Assembly: GCA_020851555.1 (NCBI GenBank)
Contig: JADZCM010000022.1
Location: 84,831-148,830 of the forward strand
DNA: 64,000 nucleotides
Reading direction: 5' to 3'
Source: Bryobacterales bacterium
Lineage (GTDB): Bacteria; Acidobacteriota; Terriglobia; Bryobacterales; Bryobacteraceae
Position 1 is the stretch's first letter; each line of letters begins with the position of its first letter. The translations under genes and the position numbers were made by a program. The notes beneath the pieces are model-generated. The model saw only the letters and a program-made list of their open reading frames with translations. It was not told where the DNA came from and searched no databases. Shown in pieces: positions 1 through 8,617 of this stretch.

Positions 1-574
1 GCCGGTCCAGGTGATCCTGGGTCACGTTCAGCAGAACGGCGATGCGGGCCCGGAACCGGTTGATCGTCTCCAGTTGGAAGCTGGAAAGCTCCAGCACGTT
101 CCAGCACCCCGGCGAAGAGGTGCGGACCAGTGCCGTGGCGGGAACGGTGCCGATGTTTCCGCCTACCTGCGATGGAATGCCGCACGAGCTCAGAATGTGG
201 CCGGTGAGCGCCGTGGTGGTGGTCTTCCCGTTAGAGCCGGTGATGCCGATGATGCCGCCCTGGAGGAACCAGCCGGCAAGCTCCACCTCGCCCACCACGC
301 GCGAGCCGCTCTGCCGGGCGGTGGCCAGCAGGTCGAGGTCCGCCGGCACGCCGGGTGAGATCACCACCCATTCGGCGCCCTCCAACGCCTCCGGCGACTG
401 AAGCCGGAACGGCACCCCGAGGCGGTCCAGAACCGCGCCGGCTTCCGGGAGTTGCTCGACCGGCCTGGTATCGCACGCCGTGACGTTCGCGCCTTTTTCG
501 GCCAGCAGTTCGACCGACGCCAGCCCCGACCGGGCCAGCCCCACCACCGCGACCTTGACGTTGCGAAGATCCAA
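1..574 (-). CDS. murD: UDP-N-acetylmuramoylalanine--D-glutamate ligase, 5' part (cut by window edge)
   Basis: MurD adds D-Glu to UDP-MurNAc-L-Ala in cytoplasmic peptidoglycan precursor synthesis. Only the N-terminal 191 residues are in the window; the reading frame is open to base 1. I see an N-terminal Rossmann-like segment (VAVVGLARSGLAS, near residues 8-20) and the Mur ligase ATP loop GITGSNGKTTTT near residues 110-121. Later come GNIGT and the ELSSFQLE and NVTQDHLDR segments typical of MurD. The start is a TTG at 574, only 5 nt after the mraY stop. A GAGGTAGG ribosome-binding sequence overlaps that stop, so translation is probably coupled. Last visible gene of the dcw cluster here. The family call is certain; the TTG start is likely. 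Confidence 0.93.
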   Translation of the reverse strand, partial: MDLRNVKVAVVGLARSGLASVELLAEKGANVTACDTRPVEQLPEAGAVLDRLGVPFRLQSPEALEGAEWVVISPGVPADLDLLATARQSGSRVVGEVELAGWFLQGGIIGITGSNGKTTTTALTGHILSSCGIPSQVGGNIGTVPATALVRTSSPGCWNVLELSSFQLETINRFRARIAVLLNVTQDHLDR

Positions 575-579
575 CCTGC

Positions 580-1713
580 CTACCTCAGCTTGAGCGTGGT
601 GAGGGCGAAAAGGGCCATCACCAGTCCCGCTATCCAGAACCTCACGATGATCTTGGACTCCTGCCACCCGAGCGCCTCGAAATGATGGTGCAGCGGCGCC
701 ATTTTGAAGATGCGTTTCCGGCGCAGCCTGTAACTCGACACCTGGAGCATCACCGACAGGGCTTCCAGCACGAATACGCCGCCGATGAACAGCAACAGGA
801 TCTCCTGCTTGATCAGCACCGCCACGGTGGCCATGGCCCCTCCGAGCGACAGCGATCCCACGTCGCCCATGAAGATCTCGGCCGGATGCGCGTTGTACCA
901 AAGGAAGCCGAGAGAGGCTCCGGTCATGGCGCCGCAAAAAATGGTGAGTTCGCTCGATCCCGGCAGCCGTATCAGGTCCAGGTAGGCGGCGAACTGCGCA
1001 TGGCCGCTGGCATAGGTGAGAACCGTCATGGCGCCCGAGGCGATGATCATCAAGCCGATGGCCAGGCCGTCCAGCCCGTCCGTCAGGTTGACGGCGTTGG
1101 CGGATCCGACAATCACCACTATCAGGAAGGCGAAGAAGAAGACGAAGGCGAACGGGTAGGTGAACGGAGTCCGGAGCCAGGAATCCACCAGCAGGTCCGG
1201 CCGCAACTGTTTGAAGAAGGGAACGTTCATGTTCGTGGAATACAGGCCGAGCGCGTGCAGCCCGAGCAGGAACAAGCCCACCATCAGCGCGGCCAGCACT
1301 TGCAGCAGGAGCTTCTTTCTGCCGGTGAGGCCCAGGTTGCGCCGTGTCCGGAGCTTCGCGTAGTCGTCCCAGAAGCCGATCGCTCCGAAGCTGGCCAGGC
1401 CGAACATGGCAACCCACAGGTGCGGATTCCGCAGGTTCGCCCACAGGAGCGAAGGAATCAGGATGGCCAGAATGATCAGCAACCCTCCGACGGTGGGCGT
1501 CCCGGCCTTGCGCTGGTGCGACTGGGGGCCTTCCTCCCGGATGTGCTGCCCGATCTGGAACCGCCGCAGCGTGCCGATCATCCAGGGCCCCAGCGCCATG
1601 CTGATCAGCAGCGCCGTGATGCCCGCAAAGGCGGTGCGCACCGTCACGTAGCGGAACAGCGGGAAGGGCATGAAGCGCGGGTAGAGCAGTTCGTAGAGCA
1701 GCCAGTAGAGCAT
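580..1713 (-). CDS. mraY: Phospho-N-acetylmuramoyl-pentapeptide transferase
   Basis: MraY is the integral membrane enzyme that transfers phospho-MurNAc-pentapeptide to undecaprenyl phosphate to make lipid I. The 377-residue product has the expected length and about ten hydrophobic segments. Diagnostic motifs are the Asp-rich NLTDGLDGLA, the FMGDVGSLSLGG loop and the C-terminal HHHFEALGW triple-His motif. It lies 6 nt downstream of murF and 5 nt upstream of murD in the same transcription unit. Confidence 0.97.
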   Translation of the reverse strand: MLYWLLYELLYPRFMPFPLFRYVTVRTAFAGITALLISMALGPWMIGTLRRFQIGQHIREEGPQSHQRKAGTPTVGGLLIILAILIPSLLWANLRNPHLWVAMFGLASFGAIGFWDDYAKLRTRRNLGLTGRKKLLLQVLAALMVGLFLLGLHALGLYSTNMNVPFFKQLRPDLLVDSWLRTPFTYPFAFVFFFAFLIVVIVGSANAVNLTDGLDGLAIGLMIIASGAMTVLTYASGHAQFAAYLDLIRLPGSSELTIFCGAMTGASLGFLWYNAHPAEIFMGDVGSLSLGGAMATVAVLIKQEILLLFIGGVFVLEALSVMLQVSSYRLRRKRIFKMAPLHHHFEALGWQESKIIVRFWIAGLVMALFALTTLKLR

Positions 1714-1719
1714 CGCAGC

Positions 1720-3063
1720 CTATCTCATGTATGTGTTCATCGCCAGCTCGACCCTGGTTCCGCGCGATCCCTTGAACAGCACCGCGTCTCCCGGACGGGT
1801 CCTTTCTCTGAGAAACTCGCCCGCCTCGGACGGGTCATCGAAGAAGAAGACCGAGTCCGGCGGCATCCCCGCATCCACAGCCCCTTTGAGCATCTCCCGG
1901 GCGGCGCCGTGGATCCCCACCAGCAGGTCCACCCCACGCCCGGCCGCGTAGCGCCCCACCTCGCGGTGAAGGGCCCCGGACATCTCCCCCAGCTCGAGCA
2001 TTTCGCCGATCACGGCCAGTCTCCGCCCGGCAGGCTCCAGGGCGAGCAGATCGAGCATCCCGCGGACCGCCTCCGGGTTGGCGTTGTAGCAGTCGTCGAA
2101 TATGGCAACCGCCCGGTGCACCATCCTCCGGCCGCGCCCCTCACCGGCCTCCAGTTGGGAGATCTCCTTCCGGAGGCTGCCCGGTTCCAGCCCGAACAGG
2201 CCGGCCACGGCCAACCCCGCCAGCACGTTCAACACGCCGTGAAGCCCGGCGAGCGGGCACTCGAAACGCACCTCGCCCACGCGGAAACGCACCCCGTCCG
2301 CCCGCTGTTCCACCTCTTCCGCGCGGACGTCCGCCCAGCGAGCCAGTCCGAAGGTGATCGAACGTCCGGCGTGGGCGTCACGGAAACCCGCCACCCGGGG
2401 GTCGTCGGCGTTCAGCACCGCCACGCCCTGCGGCGGCAAGGACTCAACCAGTTCCCGTTTGGCCAGGGCCACGTCTTCAATCGAGGCGAAGTGCTCCACG
2501 TGAGCGTGGCCTACGTTGGTGACGACGCCGATGTCCGGCGAAGCCAGCGCGGCCAGCCGGCGGATCTCGCCGGCGTGGTTCATGCCGATCTCCACCACTG
2601 CCGCACGGGCATCGGCCGGGAGACGGAGGATAGAGAGCGGCAGCCCGATGTGGTTGTTGAGATTGCCGGCCGACCTGCCCACCGTCATACGCGTCCCCAG
2701 GAGGCGCGCGATGATCTCTTTCGTGGTGGTCTTCCCGGCGCTCCCCGTGATCGCCACCAGGCGGCCTCCCCACCGCACCCTCGCCCACCGCGCCAGTTTC
2801 GCCAACGCTTCCAGCGTGCCCGGCGTCTGTAGCACCGCGCCCTCCGCCGCGACGGGGCGTTCCACCACGGCAGCCGCCGCGCCTCGATCGAGCGCGTCCC
2901 GCACGAACTCGTGGCCGTCGTGGTTTGGGCCGCTAATGGCGAAGAACAACTCGCCCGGAGCAATGGTGCGCGAATCCACGCTCCAGCCGGCAACCTCTAT
3001 GGGGGGGAGGCCGCCGGAGGGCAAATCCAGGGCCGCGGCCACCTCCGGGAGGAGAAATTTCAC
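1720..3063 (-). CDS. murF: UDP-N-acetylmuramoyl-tripeptide--D-alanyl-D-alanine ligase
   Basis: MurF completes the UDP-MurNAc-pentapeptide by adding D-Ala-D-Ala in the cytoplasm. The 447-residue protein shows the N-terminal substrate domain (VDSRTIAPGELFFAISG, near residues 29-45). The ATP loop AITGSAGKTTTKE is near residue 105, and the central segments VEIGMNHAGEI and NADDP follow. The FDDCYNANPEA segment is highly characteristic of MurF. Its start overlaps the murE stop by 4 nt (ATGA), indicating translational coupling. Confidence 0.97.
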   Translation of the reverse strand: MKFLLPEVAAALDLPSGGLPPIEVAGWSVDSRTIAPGELFFAISGPNHDGHEFVRDALDRGAAAAVVERPVAAEGAVLQTPGTLEALAKLARWARVRWGGRLVAITGSAGKTTTKEIIARLLGTRMTVGRSAGNLNNHIGLPLSILRLPADARAAVVEIGMNHAGEIRRLAALASPDIGVVTNVGHAHVEHFASIEDVALAKRELVESLPPQGVAVLNADDPRVAGFRDAHAGRSITFGLARWADVRAEEVEQRADGVRFRVGEVRFECPLAGLHGVLNVLAGLAVAGLFGLEPGSLRKEISQLEAGEGRGRRMVHRAVAIFDDCYNANPEAVRGMLDLLALEPAGRRLAVIGEMLELGEMSGALHREVGRYAAGRGVDLLVGIHGAAREMLKGAVDAGMPPDSVFFFDDPSEAGEFLRERTRPGDAVLFKGSRGTRVELAMNTYMR

Positions 3064-4547
3064 GCCGGCTTCCTCCCGTAACCGAAGCCTTGCAGCAGTT
3101 GGGAAACCACCTCGCGGTCGTCGAAATGTATGGTGCGGTCTTTCAGAATCTGGTACGTCTCGTGGCCCTTGCCTGCCACGAGCACCAGGTCGCCCGGCCC
3201 GGCCTCCTCGAGCGCCCTGCGGATCGCCGCCGTGCGGTCCGGTTCGGCGATGAACGCGGTATCGTGCCGCCGGATTCCGACCATGGCGTCGTTCATGATG
3301 GCCAGGGGGTCTTCCGAGCGGGGATTGTCGGACGTCAGCACCACCAAGTCGCTCAACTCCGCCGCCGCGGCGCCCATCAGCGGGCGCTTGGTGCGATCGC
3401 GGTCGCCGCCGCAGCCGAACACGGTGATGACGCGCCGCGGAGAGAGGCCCCGCGCCGCGCGGATGGCGTTGCGCAACGCATCGTCGGTGTGCGCGTAGTC
3501 CACCACCACGGTGAAAGGTTGGCCCTCATCGACGCGTTCCATTCTGCCGGGCACCGCCCGGCAGCGCTCGACGCCGGCCAGAATGGTCTCGCCGTCCAGG
3601 CCGCAGGACAGGCCCACGCAGGCGGCGGCCAGAATGTTGTACACGTTGATCTGTCCGGCCAGCGGTGAACGCACGGCGTAGGTCCGGTCCGGCAGGTGCA
3701 GATCGAAGCGCAGCCCATCGGAGGCCGCGGTAAACCGCGTGGCGCGCACGTCCGCCTGCGGCCCCATTCCGAAGCGGAGCAGCCGGCTGTCCGGCGCAAC
3801 GCGCAGATACGGAAACTGCGGGTCGTCCATGTTCACGCAAGCCCAGCGGGGCGGCGGCGCGCCGCTGCCCGCGAACAGAATCTGCTTGGCGGCGAAGTAC
3901 GCCTCCATGGTCTTGTGAAAGTCCAGGTGGTCCCTGCTGAAGTTCGTGAAAACGGCGCAGTGGAACCGGAGGCCGTACACCCGCGCCAGGGCCAGAGCGT
4001 GGGAAGAAACCTCCATTGTGACATGCGACCCCCCGCGCGCGTGGAGTTCCGCCAGGATCCGGTACAGGTCCAGCGATTCCGGGGTGGTGTTTGGCGCGGG
4101 CCGGACCTCGCCTGCCACCCGGTACTGAATGGTGCCTAACAGCGCCGTGGTCTTGCCCGCGGCGCTCAGGATCGAGTCCACGAGCCATGCGGCCGTGGTC
4201 TTGCCGTTGGTGCCGGTGATGCCCGTGAGCACCAGCCGCTCGTCGAGGGGGCCGTAGAGATTTCGCGCCGCCAGCGCGAGGGCCTCCCGTTCGTGCTCGA
4301 CCCGGATCCACGGCGCGGCCAACTCGCCGGACGGGGCGAGTTCGCTGGCCACCGCCACGGCCCCCCGCCGCACCGCCTCGGCGGCATAGTTCCGGCCATC
4401 GGCGCGGTAGCCCTGGAAAGCGAAAAACAGGCAGCGCTCACCCACCCGGCGGGAGTCGTATTCCAGGCTCTCCACCGGCAGTCCGGCCACCTGCTCGGGC
4501 AAGGCGCCGTGCAGCGCCACGCCCCGCAGAATCTCTTTGAGCGTCAT
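3060..4547 (-). CDS. murE: UDP-MurNAc-L-Ala-D-Glu:meso-diaminopimelate ligase
   Basis: MurE adds the third amino acid of the peptidoglycan stem peptide. The 495-residue protein has the ATP loop GITGTNGKTTAAW, the carbamoyl-lysine region MEVSSHALAL and the FTNFSRDHLDFH segment. The DNPRSEDP motif (about residue 405) is the family signature for meso-diaminopimelate rather than lysine specificity, so it predicts DAP-type peptidoglycan. It sits 6 nt downstream of ftsI and overlaps murF by 4 nt. Confidence 0.97.
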   Translation of the reverse strand: MTLKEILRGVALHGALPEQVAGLPVESLEYDSRRVGERCLFFAFQGYRADGRNYAAEAVRRGAVAVASELAPSGELAAPWIRVEHEREALALAARNLYGPLDERLVLTGITGTNGKTTAAWLVDSILSAAGKTTALLGTIQYRVAGEVRPAPNTTPESLDLYRILAELHARGGSHVTMEVSSHALALARVYGLRFHCAVFTNFSRDHLDFHKTMEAYFAAKQILFAGSGAPPPRWACVNMDDPQFPYLRVAPDSRLLRFGMGPQADVRATRFTAASDGLRFDLHLPDRTYAVRSPLAGQINVYNILAAACVGLSCGLDGETILAGVERCRAVPGRMERVDEGQPFTVVVDYAHTDDALRNAIRAARGLSPRRVITVFGCGGDRDRTKRPLMGAAAAELSDLVVLTSDNPRSEDPLAIMNDAMVGIRRHDTAFIAEPDRTAAIRRALEEAGPGDLVLVAGKGHETYQILKDRTIHFDDREVVSQLLQGFGYGRKPA

Positions 4548-4553
4548 TCTCTT

Positions 4554-6551
4554 TTAGCGCGCGAACACGATCCTGATCCGGCCGTTGTGCGGCAGGATGC
4601 TGCCGGGCGTGGGGGCCTGCGCCCGCACCACGCCGCTCCCCGATACCTCGACGGGAAACCCTAATCGGGCTGTCTCCTCCAGCACGGCCCGCATCGTCTT
4701 GCCGTAGAAATCCGGCACCCGCGGGCCCCAGACACTCCGGGGTCCATCGCGCTCCGGCGTCGCCGGCTCCGGGAGCAGCTCCTCCAGAGACTCCAGGGCG
4801 GGAATCGCCAGGTCGGCCAGTTCCACGGGCGCGCTTTCGCGGGGGGGAGGGTTGTCGGGAAGATCCCGCGGGACGTTCCGCAGACGCAGGGCCGCCGACG
4901 CAACCTCGCGGAACACGGGAGCCGCCACCGCGCCGCCGAACACGGATGCGCCGTTGATGGTCACCACCACCACCGCGGCGGGATTGGCTACCGGAGCGAA
5001 CCCCGCAAAGGACGAATTGTAGACGTGCAGGTAGCAGCGGCAGGCAGGATCGAAGATCTGTGCCGACCCGGTCTTGCCTCCCGCCGTGTAGCCGTCCAGG
5101 CGCGCCAGAGTCCCCGTTCCATTCAGTACGACTCCTTCCATCATCCGGCGCATGGTGATGGCGGTCTCCGGCCGGAGGATGGAACGGGGCGATCCCACGG
5201 GCGTCAACTCGGCCTTTTGCCCCTGCCGCTGTTTGCTCAGGACCAGCCGCGGCGGTATGAGCAGGCCTCCATTGGCGATCGCCGCGGTGGCCTGGGCCAG
5301 TTGCATGGTGGTGGCGCTGATCTCGTGCCCCATGGCGACGGACCCGATCGATGAGCGTCCCCAGTTCTCCAGCTCACGAACCTTCCCGGCCGATTCGCCG
5401 GGCAGCGGAACCCCCGTCGGCCGCCCGAATCCGAAGCGGCGCACGTAGTTCAAAAGGTTGCGTTCGCCCACCGCAAGCCCGATCTGGATGGCGCCTATGT
5501 TGCTGCTCTTGGCGAGCACTCCCGCAACCGGCAGCATGTCATAGGGATGATGGTCGCGAATCACCCGGCCAAAGAGGTTGAGGCGCCCGCGGCCGCAGGC
5601 GATGATAGTTTCCGGAGTAAGACGGGTCGTCTCCATGGCCGCCGCCACGGTGATGACCTTGAAGACCGAACCCGGCTCGAAAGGCACGGAAACGGCATGA
5701 TTGGCGCGCTTCTCGGCGTCTTGCCGGGTCTTGAACGGAAGGTTCGGATCATAGGCGGGGTAGCTGGCCAGGGCCAGGATGTCGCCCGTCTTGGGATCCA
5801 GGACCACGACGCTTCCGGTCTGGCTGCGGCTCTCCTGAACCGCCTTGGCCAGTTCCCGTTCGGCCACGTGCTGTATGCGCTCGTCGATGGTCAGCGTGAT
5901 GTTCGCCCCCGGCTCGGCGGGCCTCTCCGTCCGGGAGTCCACTCCCCGCCTGACCACGTCACGAATCACATGGGCCGCTCCGGCCTTCCCGCGCAGATCC
6001 TCTTCGAAGCTCTGTTCGACGCCGCCGTTGCCGCGCTCCTCGAAATCCACTCCTCCCAGGACGTGCGCGGCCAGGATGCCCTTCGGATAAGCACGCAGAC
6101 TCTCGCGCCGGAATTCGACCCAGCCAAACCCCAGGCGCCGCAACTGCTGCGATTCGGCGAAGCTGACCCGGCGCTTGATCCACAGGAAGCCGCGGCGCTG
6201 CCGGGCGGCCGTAATCAGGCGCTGCTCCAGGTCGCGCTGGTCCAGTCCCAGGACGGGGGCAAGGTAGGCGGCCGCGACATCCGGCTGTGGAGCCCGCATC
6301 GGGTTTACGACGATGCTCTCGGCGGGCAGGCTCAGCGCCAGCGGCCGTCCCGCGCGGTCGAGAATATTCCCGCGGCGGGCGGGGAGCTCAACCACTCGGG
6401 TGGTTCTTTTGTCGGACTCGGCGCGGTAGTAGCCGTGCTGAAGGACTTGCAGTTGGACCAGGCGGCACACGATCACCAGCAGCCAGAAGGCGAGAGCCAG
6501 GACGAACCACGTAGCCCGCCTCCTGGCCTGCCCTTGCCCCCCGCTCCACAT
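4554..6551 (-). CDS. ftsI: Division-specific peptidoglycan transpeptidase (class B PBP, FtsI/PBP3-like) with C-terminal PASTA
   Basis: Class B penicillin-binding protein that cross-links septal peptidoglycan in the periplasm. The 665 residues comprise a short cytoplasmic N-terminus and one membrane anchor near residues 15-33. A PBP dimerisation domain follows, then the transpeptidase with SVFK (catalytic Ser295), SSN and KTG motifs. The last ~60 residues (from VPDFYGKTM) look like one PASTA domain, a feature of SpoVD/PBP2x-type enzymes and of several non-proteobacterial FtsI proteins. Its dcw position after ftsL supports the division role. A GTG or upstream start cannot be excluded. Confidence 0.95.
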   Translation of the reverse strand: MWSGGQGQARRRATWFVLALAFWLLVIVCRLVQLQVLQHGYYRAESDKRTTRVVELPARRGNILDRAGRPLALSLPAESIVVNPMRAPQPDVAAAYLAPVLGLDQRDLEQRLITAARQRRGFLWIKRRVSFAESQQLRRLGFGWVEFRRESLRAYPKGILAAHVLGGVDFEERGNGGVEQSFEEDLRGKAGAAHVIRDVVRRGVDSRTERPAEPGANITLTIDERIQHVAERELAKAVQESRSQTGSVVVLDPKTGDILALASYPAYDPNLPFKTRQDAEKRANHAVSVPFEPGSVFKVITVAAAMETTRLTPETIIACGRGRLNLFGRVIRDHHPYDMLPVAGVLAKSSNIGAIQIGLAVGERNLLNYVRRFGFGRPTGVPLPGESAGKVRELENWGRSSIGSVAMGHEISATTMQLAQATAAIANGGLLIPPRLVLSKQRQGQKAELTPVGSPRSILRPETAITMRRMMEGVVLNGTGTLARLDGYTAGGKTGSAQIFDPACRCYLHVYNSSFAGFAPVANPAAVVVVTINGASVFGGAVAAPVFREVASAALRLRNVPRDLPDNPPPRESAPVELADLAIPALESLEELLPEPATPERDGPRSVWGPRVPDFYGKTMRAVLEETARLGFPVEVSGSGVVRAQAPTPGSILPHNGRIRIVFAR

Positions 6552-6579
6552 GCGCGTCCTCCAAGGCTGCCCGCCGTTT

Positions 6580-7059
6580 CTACTTGGCGCTCAGGTTCCT
6601 TGCCAGGGACCCATCCGGTGCGGGAGCGAGTTGCACGACCTGGTCCGGAGCGGGATCGATCAATTCCTGCTCCCGGGCCAGCTGGTCCAGTCTCTCCGGA
6701 GTGACGAGCCGCGCCTGCTCCAGTTCCAGAGACGCCAGTTCCGCGCGCAGCGTCTCCTGCTGCCCCTTGAGCGATTCGACCTGGTAGCCGGCCAGCAGCG
6801 AGTATGCGCCGGGCCACAGTAGGCCTGCCAGCAGGAGGGTCACGGTAGTGGCCGCCGCCACCCATCGCCAGCACCGCGCGCTGGCCTTGGGGTCGGGCAG
6901 CCGCACCACGCCCGAGTTGTCAATCGGCTTCCGGTAGAAATAGATGCTCTCGTTCGGAACCGGCGGCAACCGGAAACCGCCCGCCGCTTCCCGCCCCGAC
7001 TTGCCCGCCCAATCCGCGCGCGCTGAACTATCCTCGAATACTCTCGCCTGAGCCGCCAT
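6580..7059 (-). CDS. ftsL: FtsL-like bitopic division protein
   Basis: Predicted septal ring protein that would connect FtsB/FtsQ-type partners with FtsI/FtsW. The 159 residues have a hydrophilic N-terminal region of ~55 residues and one membrane segment (about residues 68-90, rich in Ala/Leu/Thr). A periplasmic heptad-rich stretch (YQVESLKGQQETLRAELASL) and a charged tail follow. FtsL sequences are poorly conserved. The call rests on topology, coiled coil and the canonical position between rsmH and ftsI. Confidence 0.8.
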   Translation of the reverse strand: MAAQARVFEDSSARADWAGKSGREAAGGFRLPPVPNESIYFYRKPIDNSGVVRLPDPKASARCWRWVAAATTVTLLLAGLLWPGAYSLLAGYQVESLKGQQETLRAELASLELEQARLVTPERLDQLAREQELIDPAPDQVVQLAPAPDGSLARNLSAK

Positions 7060-7072
7060 GACCCGCTCCCGC

Positions 7073-7933
7073 TTACAGCATCAACAACGCTCTCAACCGG
7101 CCGCTGCGTGAGGCCGGGTTGACCCGGACTTCCTCGGCCGCCGGCCGGACCACGTGCTTGGTTAAGATTCTGGCGCGGCCGCTCCGCGCCAAACCCTGAA
7201 ACGCCCGCTTTACTCTGGTGTCCTCAAGTGACATGAACGATATGATGACGATGGGCCGGCCGGCGTGAACCACCTCCGGCGCCAGTTCCAGCAAACTCTC
7301 CAACTCTTCCATCTCCTGATTCACCGCGATTCGCAGGGACATGAAGGTCTGCGTCGCGGGATGCAGGCGACCCGTTCGGGGCGCGGCCCGCTCCACTACT
7401 CTGGCCAAGTGCAGTGTGCTTTGAATCGGCCGCGCCCGAACGATGGCTCTGGCAATCTTCCGCGCCCTCCTTTCTTGGCCGAACTCGAAGATCAGATCGG
7501 CCAGCGCCTTTTCGGCATACGTGTTGACAATGTCCGAGGCGGTTAGCTCCTGGCCGCCGCTCATCCGCATGTCCAGGGGACCGTCGGACTGAAACGAAAA
7601 GCCTCTGGCGGGGTTCGTGAGCTGAAACCGGCTGGCTCCGAGGTCCGCGAGCAATCCGTCCACCCGCGCAGCTCCGGCGCGGCTCAGCGCCGCCCGCAAT
7701 TCCGAGAACCTGGCCTGTTCGAAACGGATGCGGCCCGCCAGGTGGGCCGTGTTCCGCCTGGCTATCTCCAGGGACTCCTCGTCCCGGTCGCAGGCGATCA
7801 CCGTGCCCGTCGTCAGCCGGGCGGCGATGGCGGCGGTGTGTCCGCCCAGGCCGGCTGTCGCATCCGCATAAATCCCGTCGGGCCGGATGGCCAGGTATTG
7901 AAGCACGGAATCCAGCAACACGGGGTAGTGCAT
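7073..7933 (-). CDS. rsmH: 16S rRNA (cytosine1402-N4)-methyltransferase
   Basis: RsmH (MraW) methylates C1402 of 16S rRNA using S-adenosylmethionine. The 286-residue protein begins MHYPVLLDSVL and contains the SAM-binding motif DATAGLGGHT at residues 24-33. It also has the family segments LLADLGASRFQL, RGFSFQSDGPLDMRM and LHPATQTFMSLRIAVNQE. The end is slightly shorter than the E. coli enzyme. It sits 6 nt downstream of mraZ, the canonical start of the dcw cluster. Confidence 0.96.
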   Translation of the reverse strand: MHYPVLLDSVLQYLAIRPDGIYADATAGLGGHTAAIAARLTTGTVIACDRDEESLEIARRNTAHLAGRIRFEQARFSELRAALSRAGAARVDGLLADLGASRFQLTNPARGFSFQSDGPLDMRMSGGQELTASDIVNTYAEKALADLIFEFGQERRARKIARAIVRARPIQSTLHLARVVERAAPRTGRLHPATQTFMSLRIAVNQEMEELESLLELAPEVVHAGRPIVIISFMSLEDTRVKRAFQGLARSGRARILTKHVVRPAAEEVRVNPASRSGRLRALLML

Positions 7934-7939
7934 GGACGA

Positions 7940-8422
7940 TCACTTGAGCCCCTTTTCCTCCATGCTGCGGACGTTCTCCTCCAGGTCCTCCAGCGCCTGT
8001 TGCAGCGTCGACTCGTACCGGGCCTGAGTGTAGATGGTGATGATTTCGTCCAGGCATTCCATCTGCACGTTCTGGTTCTCGAGCGAAAGCAGGGCGCGCA
8101 GTTTCTGAGGAATCAGGATCCTTCCCTGGGAGTCGATATCGCTGTCCCCGCCGACGTCATTGGCCGCGAACAGGATGCGCCGCGCCGTCTGGCGGTCGTC
8201 CTTGTTCTGGAAGAGAAATGTTTTGCTTTTCTGCCATTCGGGCTGGGAGTATACTCGAATGGTAGTCCGGTCCAGGCTGGTGATGAAGAACGACCGCACC
8301 CCCAAGCTGGCAAAGTACTCCTCGATTTTGGAGGGAAGTTTGAGACGTCCCTTCTCGTCGATCTTGGCAGACAGGAAGCCATTCGGGGGGGGGACGACCT
8401 GGCTGGCCCGTACTTCTTCCAC
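7940..8422 (-). CDS. mraZ: Transcriptional regulator MraZ
   Basis: MraZ is an AbrB-like DNA-binding protein that regulates its own dcw operon. The 160-residue product has the two characteristic half-motifs: DEKGRLKLPSKI in the first repeat and DSQGRILIPQKLR in the second. The N-terminus has a ~15-residue extension before the first repeat. The start is GTG at 8422, with GGGAG 4 nt upstream. That GGGAG is also the last of three phased boxes that look like MraZ operators. Confidence 0.93.
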   Translation of the reverse strand: MEEVRASQVVPPPNGFLSAKIDEKGRLKLPSKIEEYFASLGVRSFFITSLDRTTIRVYSQPEWQKSKTFLFQNKDDRQTARRILFAANDVGGDSDIDSQGRILIPQKLRALLSLENQNVQMECLDEIITIYTQARYESTLQQALEDLEENVRSMEEKGLK

Positions 8423-8426
8423 TTAA

Positions 8427-8493
8427 CTCCCTTTTGCTCCCTATTACTCCAAACCGATTATGCGACAGAAGGCCTGACAATGCAAGTTTTTTT
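8427..8493 (-). promoter_or_regulatory. dcw promoter with three phased MraZ-type boxes
   Basis: Reading the minus strand, an A7 tract (8493-8487) precedes a -35 TTGCAT (8485-8480). Exactly 17 bp later is a -10 CATAAT (8462-8457). Downstream lie three boxes TGGAG (8451-8447), GGGAG (8441-8437) and GGGAG (8431-8427), each separated by 5 bp, so the period is exactly 10 bp. MraZ of other bacteria binds short G-rich direct repeats with this spacing. The boxes cover the predicted start site (~8450), and the last one doubles as the mraZ ribosome-binding site. Autorepression is therefore likely. Confidence 0.75.
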
Positions 8494-8605
8494 ATGGGAG
8501 GGCCCTGTCCTGCCGGTCGGATACAACCGCTAGGAGCCGGTTTGCGATATGCCCCTATCGCTGGGGCTGCGGTGGTGAAGGGGAAGATCGGGCGCAAGGC
8601 GCGCC

Positions 8606-8611
8606 TATACT
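8606..8611 (+). promoter_or_regulatory. -10 hexamer immediately before etfB (possible leaderless transcript)
   Basis: TATACT ends 6 nt before the etfB ATG at 8618, so a normal start site would fall on or next to the start codon. The intervening GAGGGA could act as a ribosome-binding site only if transcription started further upstream. Confidence 0.5.
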
Positions 8612-8617
8612 GAGGGA

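Noticed and set aside
682..2832. 716-codon plus-strand open frame across mraY/murF
   Set aside because: It is the antisense shadow of two strongly conserved genes in a GC-rich genome. The predicted protein is a low-complexity Arg/Gln/His mix with no recognisable domain.
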